Source: Isoalcanivorax pacificus W11-5
GTDB taxonomy: Bacteria; Pseudomonadota; Gammaproteobacteria; Pseudomonadales; Alcanivoracaceae
Reading direction: 5' to 3'
Assembly: GCF_000299335.2 (NCBI RefSeq)
Contig: NZ_CP004387.1
Location: 2,356,001 to 2,420,000, forward strand
DNA length: 64,000 nt
The notes beneath the pieces were generated by a model. It was not told the origin of the DNA and searched no databases. It saw only the letters and a list, made by a program, of their open reading frames with translations. The stretch's first letter is position 1, and the number at the start of each line of letters is the position of its first letter. A program made the translations under genes and the position numbers. Shown piece by piece: positions 7,899 to 15,597 of the stretch.

Positions 7899-7910
7899 CA
7901 CGCTACCGCC
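7899..7910 (-). promoter_or_regulatory. ops element (RfaH recruitment site)
   Basis: The minus strand reads GGCGGTAGCGTG, identical to the 12-base ops core, and is preceded by CCTGG much like the end of the JUMPStart sequence. RNA polymerase pauses at ops so that RfaH can load on the exposed DNA strand. The site lies just downstream of rfaH and the EPS regulator on the same strand and about 300 bases before mntA copy 2. No polysaccharide gene follows it. Confidence 0.75.
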
Positions 7911-7996
7911 CCAGGATTGGCCGTCTGCTTCCTGAGAACGGGCAGCCCGGCACGGCCGGCTGCGGGGTCCGGGTATGAATCTACCCGGCACCTGTG

Positions 7997-8347
7997 TCAG
8001 TCCTGAGACGCCCCCAACTCTTCTTTCAACCGGGCGATCTCCTGCACCAGGGCGTCGTGTTCCTCTTCCTTGCGACGCAGGAAGCGCAGTGTCAGTGCGG
8101 CCTTTTCCCTCAGGCCGCTGGGCGTCAGCTTGTACAGATACGCCCGCTTGTTGCTGCTGCGGCGAAAGTTCTCTGCCTTCAGCCAGCCCTTTTCGATCAG
8201 CGCGCGCATGCAGTAGTTGACCTTGCCCAGGCTGACGCCCAGCCGTTCGGCCATCTCGCGCTGCGACAGCCCTGGCTCGTTCTGCAACAACGCCAGCAGC
8301 CGGTAATGCGCCTCTTCGACTATGCGGGGATCTATACGTTCAATCAT
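7997..8347 (-). CDS. MarR-family EPS-associated transcriptional regulator
   Basis: A 116-residue winged-helix protein. Residues about 8-75 form the HTH and wing (LSQREMAERLGVSLGKVNYC, then the basic NFRRSSNKRAYLY), and the C-terminus is a coiled coil. This is the pattern of the small MarR-type regulators found beside exopolysaccharide loci and rfaH-like genes. I chose ATG 8347 by family alignment; an in-frame ATG 10 codons earlier is possible, and neither has a strong ribosome-binding site. It is the last gene of the wzi-wza-wzb-wzc-rfaH series and probably tunes EPS gene expression; its target is unknown. Confidence 0.8.
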   Translation of the reverse strand: MIERIDPRIVEEAHYRLLALLQNEPGLSQREMAERLGVSLGKVNYCMRALIEKGWLKAENFRRSSNKRAYLYKLTPSGLREKAALTLRFLRRKEEEHDALVQEIARLKEELGASQD

Positions 8348-8420
8348 TGAACACAAAGTATGGCAAGGTGATGGCATACCCGCAACCGCAGGTACTTTAT
8401 GGTGTTGTTTCGGCTCGATA

Positions 8421-8951
8421 TCAGTCGATGCGGGTGACGCTGCGCAGCGGGAAGCAGACCTGCTGGGTCTTGTGCAGCAGGTTCATCAGCAGCACCACTC
8501 GCTCCTCGCCATTGAATCGTTCAAAGATGGCCTCGACGTTGGCAAAGGCGCCTTCGGTAATACGGACCTTGTCGCCAGGCTGGAACAGCATGCGTGGGCC
8601 ATCCGGCACCGCCAGCCTGTCGCGAATGGCGTTAATGATGGTGTCGGCCACCGGCAATGGCTTGTCGGCGAAGGTGACCAGGCGCTGAACTCCCCGGGTC
8701 GAGCGGATCGGCAGCCAGTTGTCGGCCACCTCGCTGAGCTGGATGAACAGGTAGCCGGGAAACAGCGGCTCACGGCGTGTCACCTGCCGCTGGCCAACCA
8801 CGGCCTGCACATCCACCTGGGGGAAAAAGCACTGGAACCCCTGATTGCTGAGGTTCTCTTCTGCCCGGTCGCCCTGACGAGGCTTGCTCTGGATCAGGTA
8901 CCAGCGTGATGGTCCGGTGCCATTTCTGGCCTGAGGGCGTGCGCTGTGCAT
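8421..8951 (-). CDS. rfaH: Transcription antiterminator RfaH (NusG paralogue)
   Basis: This 176-residue protein has an N-terminal NGN domain (RWYLIQSKPRQGDRAEENL) with the FFPQ and PLFPGYLF segments, and a C-terminal KOW-type domain (FQPGDKVRITEGAFANVEAIF). RfaH is recruited to RNA polymerase at ops sites and suppresses pausing and Rho termination in long capsule, LPS and EPS operons, also recruiting ribosomes. AAGGAG precedes ATG 8951. Its location within an EPS operon and its proximity to a perfect ops sequence (7899-7910) support RfaH rather than a generic NusG. Residues that contact ops cannot be judged from sequence alone. Confidence 0.9.
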   Translation of the reverse strand: MHSARPQARNGTGPSRWYLIQSKPRQGDRAEENLSNQGFQCFFPQVDVQAVVGQRQVTRREPLFPGYLFIQLSEVADNWLPIRSTRGVQRLVTFADKPLPVADTIINAIRDRLAVPDGPRMLFQPGDKVRITEGAFANVEAIFERFNGEERVVLLMNLLHKTQQVCFPLRSVTRID

Positions 8952-9094
8952 GGGTCACTCCTTCGTCTTCACCATGGCCGCTGGCCACGGCAGCGGGGCT
9001 CCATCTCCACCGCTGTGCATTCAGTGTCGTGCCCGCCACGGCGGGCGGACATCAGTCTTCATCCTGGCCATCCGCCTCGACATCCCGCCTCTAT

Positions 9095-11296
9095 CTATTT
9101 GTACTCGTAGGCGTAGTAACTGTAGGCATTGCTGGCCTTGCGTTCCACTGCGTTGAGGATGCAGCCTTTTACATGCACCCCATTCTGCTCGAAACGGCCC
9201 AGCGTCTGCTCCACTTCCTTGATGGAATTGCGGCCGTAACGGGTCACCACCAGGCTGGTACCGGCCAGATTGCCGATAATCGCAGCGTCAGTCACCGCCA
9301 GGATCGGCGGGGTGTCGATCAGCACCAGATCATAGTCGCGGCTGAGCTCTTCCATCAGCCCCTGGAACCGGGGGTGCATGAGCAGCTCCGCCGGGTTGGG
9401 GGGGATTTCACCCCGGCCGATAAAGTCCAGGCCAGGGATATCGGTGTGCAGCGTCACTTCTTCCCGTGAATTACGCCCCGCCAGATAGGTCGACAGCCCG
9501 ACGGCGTGGTCAGACGGGAAGTAGCGATGCAGGTGGCCCTTGCGCAGGTCGCCGTCCACCAGCACCACCCGCTGGCCAACCTGCGCCAGCACCATGGCGA
9601 AGTTGGCCGACACGAACGATTTGCCCACTTCCGGGCTGGGGCCAGAGATCATCAGCACATTGTTGGAGGCTTCGAGCATCGCAAAGTGGAGGCTGGTACG
9701 CAGGCTGCGCAGCGCTTCAATGGTCAGGTCGCCGGGGTTGGTCTGGGCCAGCAACTGGTGTGTCTTGTTGGGCGTGCCACGGCGACGGCTGATCCGCGAG
9801 ATCAGCCGTTCATTGCGAATCTGGTCTTCGGACAGCGGCAGTGTGGCGTAGACCGGGATGCCTTCCTGTTCCAGCTGGTCCGGGCTCTCGATACCGCGAT
9901 TGAATGCGGCGCGCACAAATACCTGCCCGACCGCCCCCATGAGACCAAGCAGCGTGGCCAGCACCACGACCAGCGCCTTTTGTGGTTTGATCGGCTCCGG
10001 CTGCACCTGCGCGTTATCGATAATACGCACGTTGCCGATGGTGCCCGCCTTCATGATGCGCAACTCCTGCACGCGATTGAGCAGTTGCACGTAGATTTCC
10101 TGGTTCAGCTCCACGTCGCGCATCAGCCGCAGGATCTGCTGCTGGGTTTCCGGCAAGTTCTTGACCTGGCTGTTCAGGCGCTCGCGCTCTTCTTCAAAAC
10201 TGCGCCGCTGCTCCATCAGGGTGCGGTAGGCCGGGTGCTCGCGGGTATAAAGACGATTGACTTCGCTTTCGCGGAATTTCAGTTCGTTCAGCTTGGCTTC
10301 CAGCTGTACGAGCTGGTCAAGCACGGCCTTGGTTTCCAGGGACAGGTCGACGGATTCGCTTTCCAGGCGATAGGCGTTCAGTTTTTCTTCGGCGGCGTTC
10401 AGCTCGTCGCGGATCTCGGGCACCTGTTCATCGAGGAATTCCAGGCTTTTCTCGGCTTCGGCGGAACGGCGCTGGACGTTCTGGAGCAAGTAATTCCTGG
10501 CCACGGCGTCGAGGATCTTGCTGACTTTTTCCGGGTTTGCGCCGGTCATGCTGACCGTGAGGATACCGGTGTTACGCCCTTTCTCCGCTACGCTGAGATT
10601 GGCCAGCAACTGTTGCATCACCCGCCGGCGAGACTGTTTCACCACCTCAAAACGCGTGCCGGGCTCTGCATTCAGTTCGGCCACGCGGATGGCGATGCGC
10701 TGGTCTGCAGAGCGGGCTTCTTTGCCCGGCTCGCCTTCCAGTACCGGCTCGCCGTCGAGGGTCAGTGTGAAGCTGCCGCCCTCGCCGGCTTCCAGAATAA
10801 AGGTGCTGCCCAGCAGCCATTCCGGCACCGCAAGCTGATCAATCCACAATTGTTTTTCGGTATCGGCCCAGCCGGCGAACAGGATGCGATTGTCCTTTTC
10901 TTCCGGCCCGAAAAACCGGCCGATGACGGGCAGGGATGCCGGCTGCACCTGGATATCGGCGCGCAGCTCATCTGCGGCATTGCCGATCACCATGCGCGAA
11001 CGGATGATCTCGATTTCTGTCTGCGCGGAGCTTTCGCTGCCGAGCATTTCCGAGAGGTCTCCCAGCACGGGCAGGCCCGACTGCCGCGCCTCGATCTGCA
11101 ACAATGCATCGGCGCGATAGATGGGGGTGGCCACAAAGGTGTAGATCACGCCCACGATGAAGGCCATGGCGGTAATCAGCCCGATCTGCCAGCGGTGATC
11201 CACCAGCAGGGCCCACAGGCGTGTCAGATCGATTTCATCATTGGCACCCGCCGCCATCCGGCCTGCCATTCCCCGTTTTGTATCCTGTTCGGTCAT
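9095..11296 (-). CDS. wzc: Wzc-type polysaccharide co-polymerase / tyrosine autokinase
   Basis: A 733-residue inner-membrane protein. It has a Wzz domain with a first TM segment at about residues 38-60, a long coiled-coil periplasmic region, a second TM near 430-450, and a C-terminal BY-kinase domain. That domain carries Walker A (GPSPEVGKSF near 552-561), Walker A' (VVLVDGDLR) and Walker B (VLIDTPP). The tail ends in a tyrosine cluster (NAYSYYAYEYK), the autophosphorylation sites removed by Wzb. It controls chain length and works with Wza in export. ATG 11296 has CGGAG upstream and follows the wzb stop by 13 bases. Confidence 0.93.
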   Translation of the reverse strand: MTEQDTKRGMAGRMAAGANDEIDLTRLWALLVDHRWQIGLITAMAFIVGVIYTFVATPIYRADALLQIEARQSGLPVLGDLSEMLGSESSAQTEIEIIRSRMVIGNAADELRADIQVQPASLPVIGRFFGPEEKDNRILFAGWADTEKQLWIDQLAVPEWLLGSTFILEAGEGGSFTLTLDGEPVLEGEPGKEARSADQRIAIRVAELNAEPGTRFEVVKQSRRRVMQQLLANLSVAEKGRNTGILTVSMTGANPEKVSKILDAVARNYLLQNVQRRSAEAEKSLEFLDEQVPEIRDELNAAEEKLNAYRLESESVDLSLETKAVLDQLVQLEAKLNELKFRESEVNRLYTREHPAYRTLMEQRRSFEEERERLNSQVKNLPETQQQILRLMRDVELNQEIYVQLLNRVQELRIMKAGTIGNVRIIDNAQVQPEPIKPQKALVVVLATLLGLMGAVGQVFVRAAFNRGIESPDQLEQEGIPVYATLPLSEDQIRNERLISRISRRRGTPNKTHQLLAQTNPGDLTIEALRSLRTSLHFAMLEASNNVLMISGPSPEVGKSFVSANFAMVLAQVGQRVVLVDGDLRKGHLHRYFPSDHAVGLSTYLAGRNSREEVTLHTDIPGLDFIGRGEIPPNPAELLMHPRFQGLMEELSRDYDLVLIDTPPILAVTDAAIIGNLAGTSLVVTRYGRNSIKEVEQTLGRFEQNGVHVKGCILNAVERKASNAYSYYAYEYK

Positions 11297-11309
11297 TCGA
11301 CCACTCCGA

Positions 11310-11738
11310 TCAAGCAAGTCGTTGGGCCCAGGCGGCCACGGCCTGGGCAATCATCTGGTAGGCCTGTTCGTACACTTCACGATGGCGCTTGTAAGGGTCG
11401 GGAATGGACTGTTCCCCCAGCCATTTGCCCAAGAGCAGCGTTTTGCCACTGGCTTCCGGCGCCAGGTTGGCAACGCGATCACGCTGGCGCGCTTCCATCA
11501 CCAGGATCAGGTCCGCATCGCGGCACATTTCGCGTGTCAGTTTGCGGGCGCTGTGGGCGGGGCACTCCAGCCCATGGCTCAGTGCCACTTCGCGGGCAAG
11601 CGCGTCCATATCATGGTCCACCAGCGCGACCAGCCCGGCAGAGCTGACTTTCTTCTGCGTATCACGCATCAGCATTGCCGCCGCCGTCGGACTGCGGCAG
11701 ATGTTGCCATCGCACACCACGAGGATGGAATCAAACAT
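11310..11738 (-). CDS. wzb: Wzb-type low-molecular-weight protein-tyrosine phosphatase
   Basis: A 142-residue phosphatase with the CX5R active-site loop near the N-terminus (VCDGNICRSPTA, catalytic Cys about residue 9) and the general-acid aspartate in a DPY motif (PDPYKRHREVYEQ). It dephosphorylates the tyrosine tail of Wzc and so cycles exopolysaccharide assembly. ATG 11738 overlaps the wza stop codon by one base, indicating coupled translation in the order wza-wzb-wzc seen in E. coli K30-type capsule loci. Confidence 0.93.
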   Translation of the reverse strand: MFDSILVVCDGNICRSPTAAAMLMRDTQKKVSSAGLVALVDHDMDALAREVALSHGLECPAHSARKLTREMCRDADLILVMEARQRDRVANLAPEASGKTLLLGKWLGEQSIPDPYKRHREVYEQAYQMIAQAVAAWAQRLA

Positions 11739-12898
11739 CAGCGGTCGATATCCCTGAGACGGTCCTGGGCCAGTGCGCCGAAGTAGATCGTCTGCACGGT
11801 GGGCAGAATCTGCGTGATCACGCGATTCCATCGAGAGATCGGCGCTGCGGTCACATAGATGATATCGCGTGGCGACAAGGTGAATTCATCTGCCAGCACC
11901 AGCGCGGTCGCATCCTTGGCATTGAGTTGATACAGGTCGATATACCTGTCTTCCCCCTCCACAGTGCGCCGCATGACAAACACGCCGGACGCATCGGCCT
12001 GCAATTCGTTCAGGCCGCCGCTTTCGGCCAGGGCCTCGGCCAGTGTCATGCCATTGCGGCCCATCATCAGCGAGCTGGGGGTGGCCACCTCACCCAACAC
12101 AAATATCTTGTTGTCGTCTCCACGGCCAACATGCACTACATCGCCCGCTTTCAGGAGCACGTTGTAACGCGCGTCGCCACGCTCATACACGGCACGCAGC
12201 GACAATGTATATTCCTTGCCATCACGCGTCAGAATCACGCTGCGCCAGTCGGCCGTTTCATCCAGCCCACCGGCGGCATTGACTGCGTCCAGCAGCCGCA
12301 TTGGCACATTCGTCACCGGGTAGGCGCCTGGCTGATGCACGCTCCCCGAGACATACACCCGCTGCGAACGAAAGGACGCCACCGACACATCTACTTGCGG
12401 GTTCTCGATATAGCGGGAAATGCGCTCTGTAATCAGCGACCGGATTTCTGTCACCCGCAGCCCGGCAACTTCAATGGAACCCACATAGGGATAGAAGATG
12501 GTGCCGTCGTTGTGCACCCAGTTACCGGCCTCGGAGGGGCTACGCATGGAACCGGCCGGAATGGTCAGTTCCGGATGGTCCCAGACCGTGATATTCAGGA
12601 CATCGCCCGCCCCTACCACGTAGTCATAGTTGGCCTGGTTAATATCCAGTTCCGGCGGCAATACCGGTTGTGTTTCCGGTGCGGGCTGCGCGCCGCGATT
12701 TGGCAGGATCCGGTGCACCCGCACGATATCCGGCAGGCTGGTGTCGCTTTCTTCCCGGTCGCCACCAAACCAGGGGTTACTGTCGGGGCGGGAAATATGC
12801 GAGCCCGGCATCGCAGTGCACCCCGCCATCATTGCCAGCAAGCCCGCTCCCAGCAGCAGGCTGACACGATGCGGAACCAATGTACGTATCCCCGTCAT
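11738..12898 (-). CDS. wza: Wza-type outer-membrane polysaccharide export lipoprotein
   Basis: A 386-residue export channel with a lipoprotein signal peptide ending in the lipobox MMAGC, so lipidation at that Cys. It then has the Poly_export domain (DYVVGAGDVLNITVWDHPEL) and two SLBB segments (VYVSGSVHQPGAYPV and IFVLGEVATPSSL), and a C-terminal amphipathic helix that forms the outer-membrane pore in the family. I chose ATG 12898; the frame extends to a TTG that would put non-signal sequence before the signal peptide. It works with Wzc across the envelope. Confidence 0.93.
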   Translation of the reverse strand: MTGIRTLVPHRVSLLLGAGLLAMMAGCTAMPGSHISRPDSNPWFGGDREESDTSLPDIVRVHRILPNRGAQPAPETQPVLPPELDINQANYDYVVGAGDVLNITVWDHPELTIPAGSMRSPSEAGNWVHNDGTIFYPYVGSIEVAGLRVTEIRSLITERISRYIENPQVDVSVASFRSQRVYVSGSVHQPGAYPVTNVPMRLLDAVNAAGGLDETADWRSVILTRDGKEYTLSLRAVYERGDARYNVLLKAGDVVHVGRGDDNKIFVLGEVATPSSLMMGRNGMTLAEALAESGGLNELQADASGVFVMRRTVEGEDRYIDLYQLNAKDATALVLADEFTLSPRDIIYVTAAPISRWNRVITQILPTVQTIYFGALAQDRLRDIDR

Positions 12899-12920
12899 GG
12901 TTTGCCCTGTTGTCAGTGAT

Positions 12921-14444
12921 TCAGTCAAAACGATACTCCCAGGCAGCCATCACCGTAGTGCGGGACCATTGCCTCGCTACGGTCTCGATTTCCTTATCAG
13001 TGTAGTACCCCGACAACGTGACGCGCCCACCCAGCACAGGGAGGCGGTACGATGCGGCGAGTATGGCGACATCCTGAGCGTCCACCGCCTCCAGAACGGG
13101 CGTGCCAGCTGAGGCGGGACGACCGGGGAGTGTACCATCGCGATTCAGCTCGGCCCGGCTCAATGTCACAGAAACATCACTGCCGCGGCGGAAGAAATGG
13201 GTTGCACCAAGTGTCAGCACCCGGGAATCCCCCTCCCATGTGGAGGCGATGTTGCGCCCGTTGAAGCGGTAGCCACTCTGGTAGGTGGAATGCTCATAGG
13301 CCACGTTCGGACGCTGTTCGCTCGACCAACTGCCGGCCGTGGTGTCGGTGTATTCCAGATAAAAGCGCTGCTCGGCATTGAGCCAGCGTGTGGCCAGATC
13401 CATACCGGCCTGATTCATGAACTTTGACGGCAGGCCACCAGCTTCGTCTTCCCCGGTTGCCTGCACGTAAATGCCCAGTGCCGCGCTCCCTACCGGAAAG
13501 CCCAGGCGCAGGTCGGCGCCACCCAACTGGTTGCTCGGGTCATTGCCAGGCCCTTGCTGTCCATTATCTCTACCTGTCACAGCATCCCAGAAAGAGGACC
13601 AGCTTTGCGGCCGACCATCCCCACCCCACTGAGCGGTACGGTTCAGGCCGACTTCCAGATAGCGCCATGGCCTGAAGGTGACACGCGCGCCAAGCAGCTT
13701 GGCATTCGGCACCACACGCTCATCCTCAAGCTGCCCGACAAACGCCACCGCATGCCACGGCCCGAGCCAGCGGGCCGGGCGCCATGAAAACGGTGTCGAT
13801 TGCTTACGGTTGATCCACACGCCCGGAACCGGGCGCGCGTTACTGGAGAGAATAGTGCTGCTGTGCCAACCCGGCCCCCACCAGCGCTCGATGGCGCCTG
13901 CGCCCAGCACCCAGTTACCCAGTGTGCCGGCGAGGTAAGAGCCATCGTAGCGCGCTTCGTCACCGTCGCGGGGGTTATGAACGTAAGTGCCGGAAAGGCC
14001 GATGGCCAGCCCGCCACTCATCCACTCCAGGCGGGCGTTGACCTCGCCCTTCTCACGCGGTCCGCCAGCGAAATCGCGGAACACCACCTCCTGCCCCGCG
14101 CCGCCTGCGGACAGGCCCATCTGCAGGCGCTCGCCCGCATGATAGTCACGCTCAAAACGGAGGTACTGCCAGGCCAGGCTTTCGCGACAGAGCGCCGGGG
14201 CGGCGTCGTTGTCCAGCCCCGGGCTGATATCCGCCCACATGACCGGCCAGGTGCTCATGGGCGCCTGCAGACAGCCCTGGTCCACCAGCCATTGCAGGCT
14301 GTGGCGCGCACGCATGTCCCCTGGCTCAACCCATGGCCGCGCGGTGGCGGGTGACGCGGCTCCCAGCAACAAGGCGCTGGCGAGCCAGCCGGCCAGTAGG
14401 TGACGGGCCGACACGGATGATGCCTTTCTCACTCCCAGAAGCAT
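12921..14444 (-). CDS. wzi: Wzi-family capsule assembly protein
   Basis: A 507-residue predicted outer-membrane beta-barrel of the capsule-assembly Wzi family. The signal peptide occupies about residues 1-35 (basic start, leucine/alanine-rich core, cleavage near SPATA-RPW), and the remainder shows many short amphipathic strands ending in an aromatic C-terminus (AWEYRFD). Wzi anchors nascent polysaccharide at the cell surface. It is the first gene of the wzi-wza-wzb-wzc-rfaH-regulator series. ATG 14444 was chosen because the signal peptide begins there; the open frame starts upstream at a TTG with unrelated sequence. Confidence 0.85.
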   Translation of the reverse strand: MLLGVRKASSVSARHLLAGWLASALLLGAASPATARPWVEPGDMRARHSLQWLVDQGCLQAPMSTWPVMWADISPGLDNDAAPALCRESLAWQYLRFERDYHAGERLQMGLSAGGAGQEVVFRDFAGGPREKGEVNARLEWMSGGLAIGLSGTYVHNPRDGDEARYDGSYLAGTLGNWVLGAGAIERWWGPGWHSSTILSSNARPVPGVWINRKQSTPFSWRPARWLGPWHAVAFVGQLEDERVVPNAKLLGARVTFRPWRYLEVGLNRTAQWGGDGRPQSWSSFWDAVTGRDNGQQGPGNDPSNQLGGADLRLGFPVGSAALGIYVQATGEDEAGGLPSKFMNQAGMDLATRWLNAEQRFYLEYTDTTAGSWSSEQRPNVAYEHSTYQSGYRFNGRNIASTWEGDSRVLTLGATHFFRRGSDVSVTLSRAELNRDGTLPGRPASAGTPVLEAVDAQDVAILAASYRLPVLGGRVTLSGYYTDKEIETVARQWSRTTVMAAWEYRFD

Positions 14445-15045
14445 GAAGACGTTCCACTTCAAGCTGGTATTGGCCGGATGCGGCGCGCGGCGCTCACCCT
14501 GGCCCTGTTCGTATTTACCCGCTGTTTTCAATCACGCCGCCGACTACATCGGCTGCGCACCACCCCATCCCGGACAGAGCATTACCTTGTCGCCATGCCG
14601 GGTCACAGACAAGCGTATTTGTGCAAGCGTTCGTACTGGCTACAGCGTAACGATGCACGTCGGGACGTGGCATCTCAGCAGGCCGACACAGGATGTCACC
14701 CGGCAGCGGGACAGGACAGAGGAAGCGGGTATGCCGCACATTCTCACCGCAGCCGTATTGGCCAGCGTGGCTCATGCTGTGCGAAGGAAGGACAAACCCA
14801 GTCAACGCAGAATCGTGCAAACGCCCTGACATCCCTGAAATACTGCTCCCTGTAGCGTTGAACGGCGCGCTGAGGTTGCCCCATGGCCGAGGCATGGTCA
14901 ATAGTGCTATCACTTCTTTACGATTTTCCTTCCGTCGGCCAGCAGCTTGCTGCGCTGTACACCATACCATCACAGTAACGCCCCATAAAGATCTCGCTAA
15001 GACAATAAAATCAATTTACGGGACATATAGGTAACCTTATTTAGT
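14445..15045. other. Long intergenic region upstream of wzi and hipB
   Basis: Roughly 600 bases separate the divergent wzi and hipBA promoters. Short open frames here have no ribosome-binding sites or recognisable domains. I found no copy of the ops core on the minus strand upstream of wzi, in contrast to the perfect copy at 7899-7910. The long 5' region could carry the EPS promoter and a leader, but no element can be named. Confidence 0.5.
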
Positions 15046-15074
15046 TTGACTTCACATGACAGACCCACTATACA
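15046..15074 (+). promoter_or_regulatory. Sigma-70 promoter of hipBA
   Basis: TTGACT at 15046-15051, a 17-base spacer, and TATACA at 15069-15074 make a near-consensus housekeeping promoter. Transcription would start near 15081, leaving about a 75-base leader before hipB. Confidence 0.7.
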
Positions 15075-15114
15075 TCTTCTGAAACAGGCTTAATGCGTCA
15101 CAAAGCAACCCTTC

Positions 15115-15126
15115 AATAGCGCTATT
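15115..15126. promoter_or_regulatory. Perfect 12-base palindrome in the hipB leader
   Basis: AATAGCGCTATT is a perfect palindrome located between the hipBA promoter and the hipB start, a plausible binding site for HipB autorepression. It differs from the E. coli HipB operator, so the assignment is inferred from position and symmetry. Confidence 0.4.
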
Positions 15127-15154
15127 CCGGATTACGTTACCAAAAGGTGACACT

Positions 15155-15496
15155 ATGGATTATCTGGGCACAAGCGATGATGTCATCCTCGCGGAGCTGG
15201 GCCAGCGCGTTGCCCGCCTGCGCCTCAATCGCAATCTCAAGCAGGATGAGTTGGCCCTGGAGGCCGGCATTTCCCGCAAGACATTGTCCCGGCTGGAGAA
15301 TGGCCACCCCGTGGACACCGTCAATCTCATCCGGGTACTGCGTGCACTCGGCCAGCTGGATCAACTGGATGCCCTGCTGCCGCCGGCAGAAATCAGCCCT
15401 GTGGACCTGGCACGCCTGCAGGGTCGCCGACGGCAACGCGCCAGCGGTGTGCGTGAAGACAGCAGTGACACGGGCGATTGGGAATGGCCGGAATGA
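15155..15496 (+). CDS. hipB: HipB-like XRE antitoxin
   Basis: A 113-residue protein with an XRE helix-turn-helix at about residues 14-70 (ELGQRVARLRLNRNLKQDEL, then ISRKTLSRLENG) and an arginine-rich, probably disordered C-terminus. HipB proteins bind and hold HipA kinases and repress their own operon. AGGTGA precedes ATG 15155. The next gene, hipA, begins 101 bases downstream rather than overlapping as is usual, with a palindromic element in the gap, so toxin expression may be set separately from the antitoxin. Confidence 0.85.
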   Translation: MDYLGTSDDVILAELGQRVARLRLNRNLKQDELALEAGISRKTLSRLENGHPVDTVNLIRVLRALGQLDQLDALLPPAEISPVDLARLQGRRRQRASGVREDSSDTGDWEWPE

Positions 15497-15597
15497 GGGC
15501 GGCTCGCCTTCGAGCGGCTGGCTGCGAGCTGCCAGCCCATCCGCTTTTTTAGCTCGTAGCTCGCAGCCCCCGGCCTACGCACAAGGGAACCAGCCTG
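15497..15597. repeat. Palindromic spacer between hipB and hipA
   Basis: The 101-base gap holds the palindromic GCTGGCTGCGAGCTGCCAGC and a second GCTCG-rich segment ending in GCTCGCAGCCCCC. Similar GCTCGCAGC hairpin sequence occurs at 37396-37450 and around 32280-32380, so this looks like a dispersed intergenic repeat inserted into a toxin-antitoxin operon. Confidence 0.5.

Larger units (their letters stand above)
7600..7996. other. Intergenic region between mntA copy 2 and the EPS regulator
   Basis: About 400 bases without a convincing gene; the open frames here lack family resemblance and ribosome-binding sites. It holds a perfect ops element on the minus strand (7899-7910) and one diverged arm (7837-7876) of the repeat that forms the large hairpin at 38645-38811. 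On the minus strand it lies directly behind the exopolysaccharide regulatory genes, where the first gene of a biosynthetic operon would be expected. Confidence 0.7.

Noticed and set aside
7677-7991. Open frames between mntA copy 2 and the EPS regulator
   Set aside because: They cross the ops element and a dispersed repeat, have no ribosome-binding sites, and show no domain.
9506-11647. 713-codon plus-strand frame opposite wzc/wzb
   Set aside because: Antisense to genes with clear kinase and phosphatase motifs; no ribosome-binding site or domain.
14470-14980. Several short frames upstream of wzi
   Set aside because: No family resemblance, no plausible start signals; treated as non-coding leader and promoter region.
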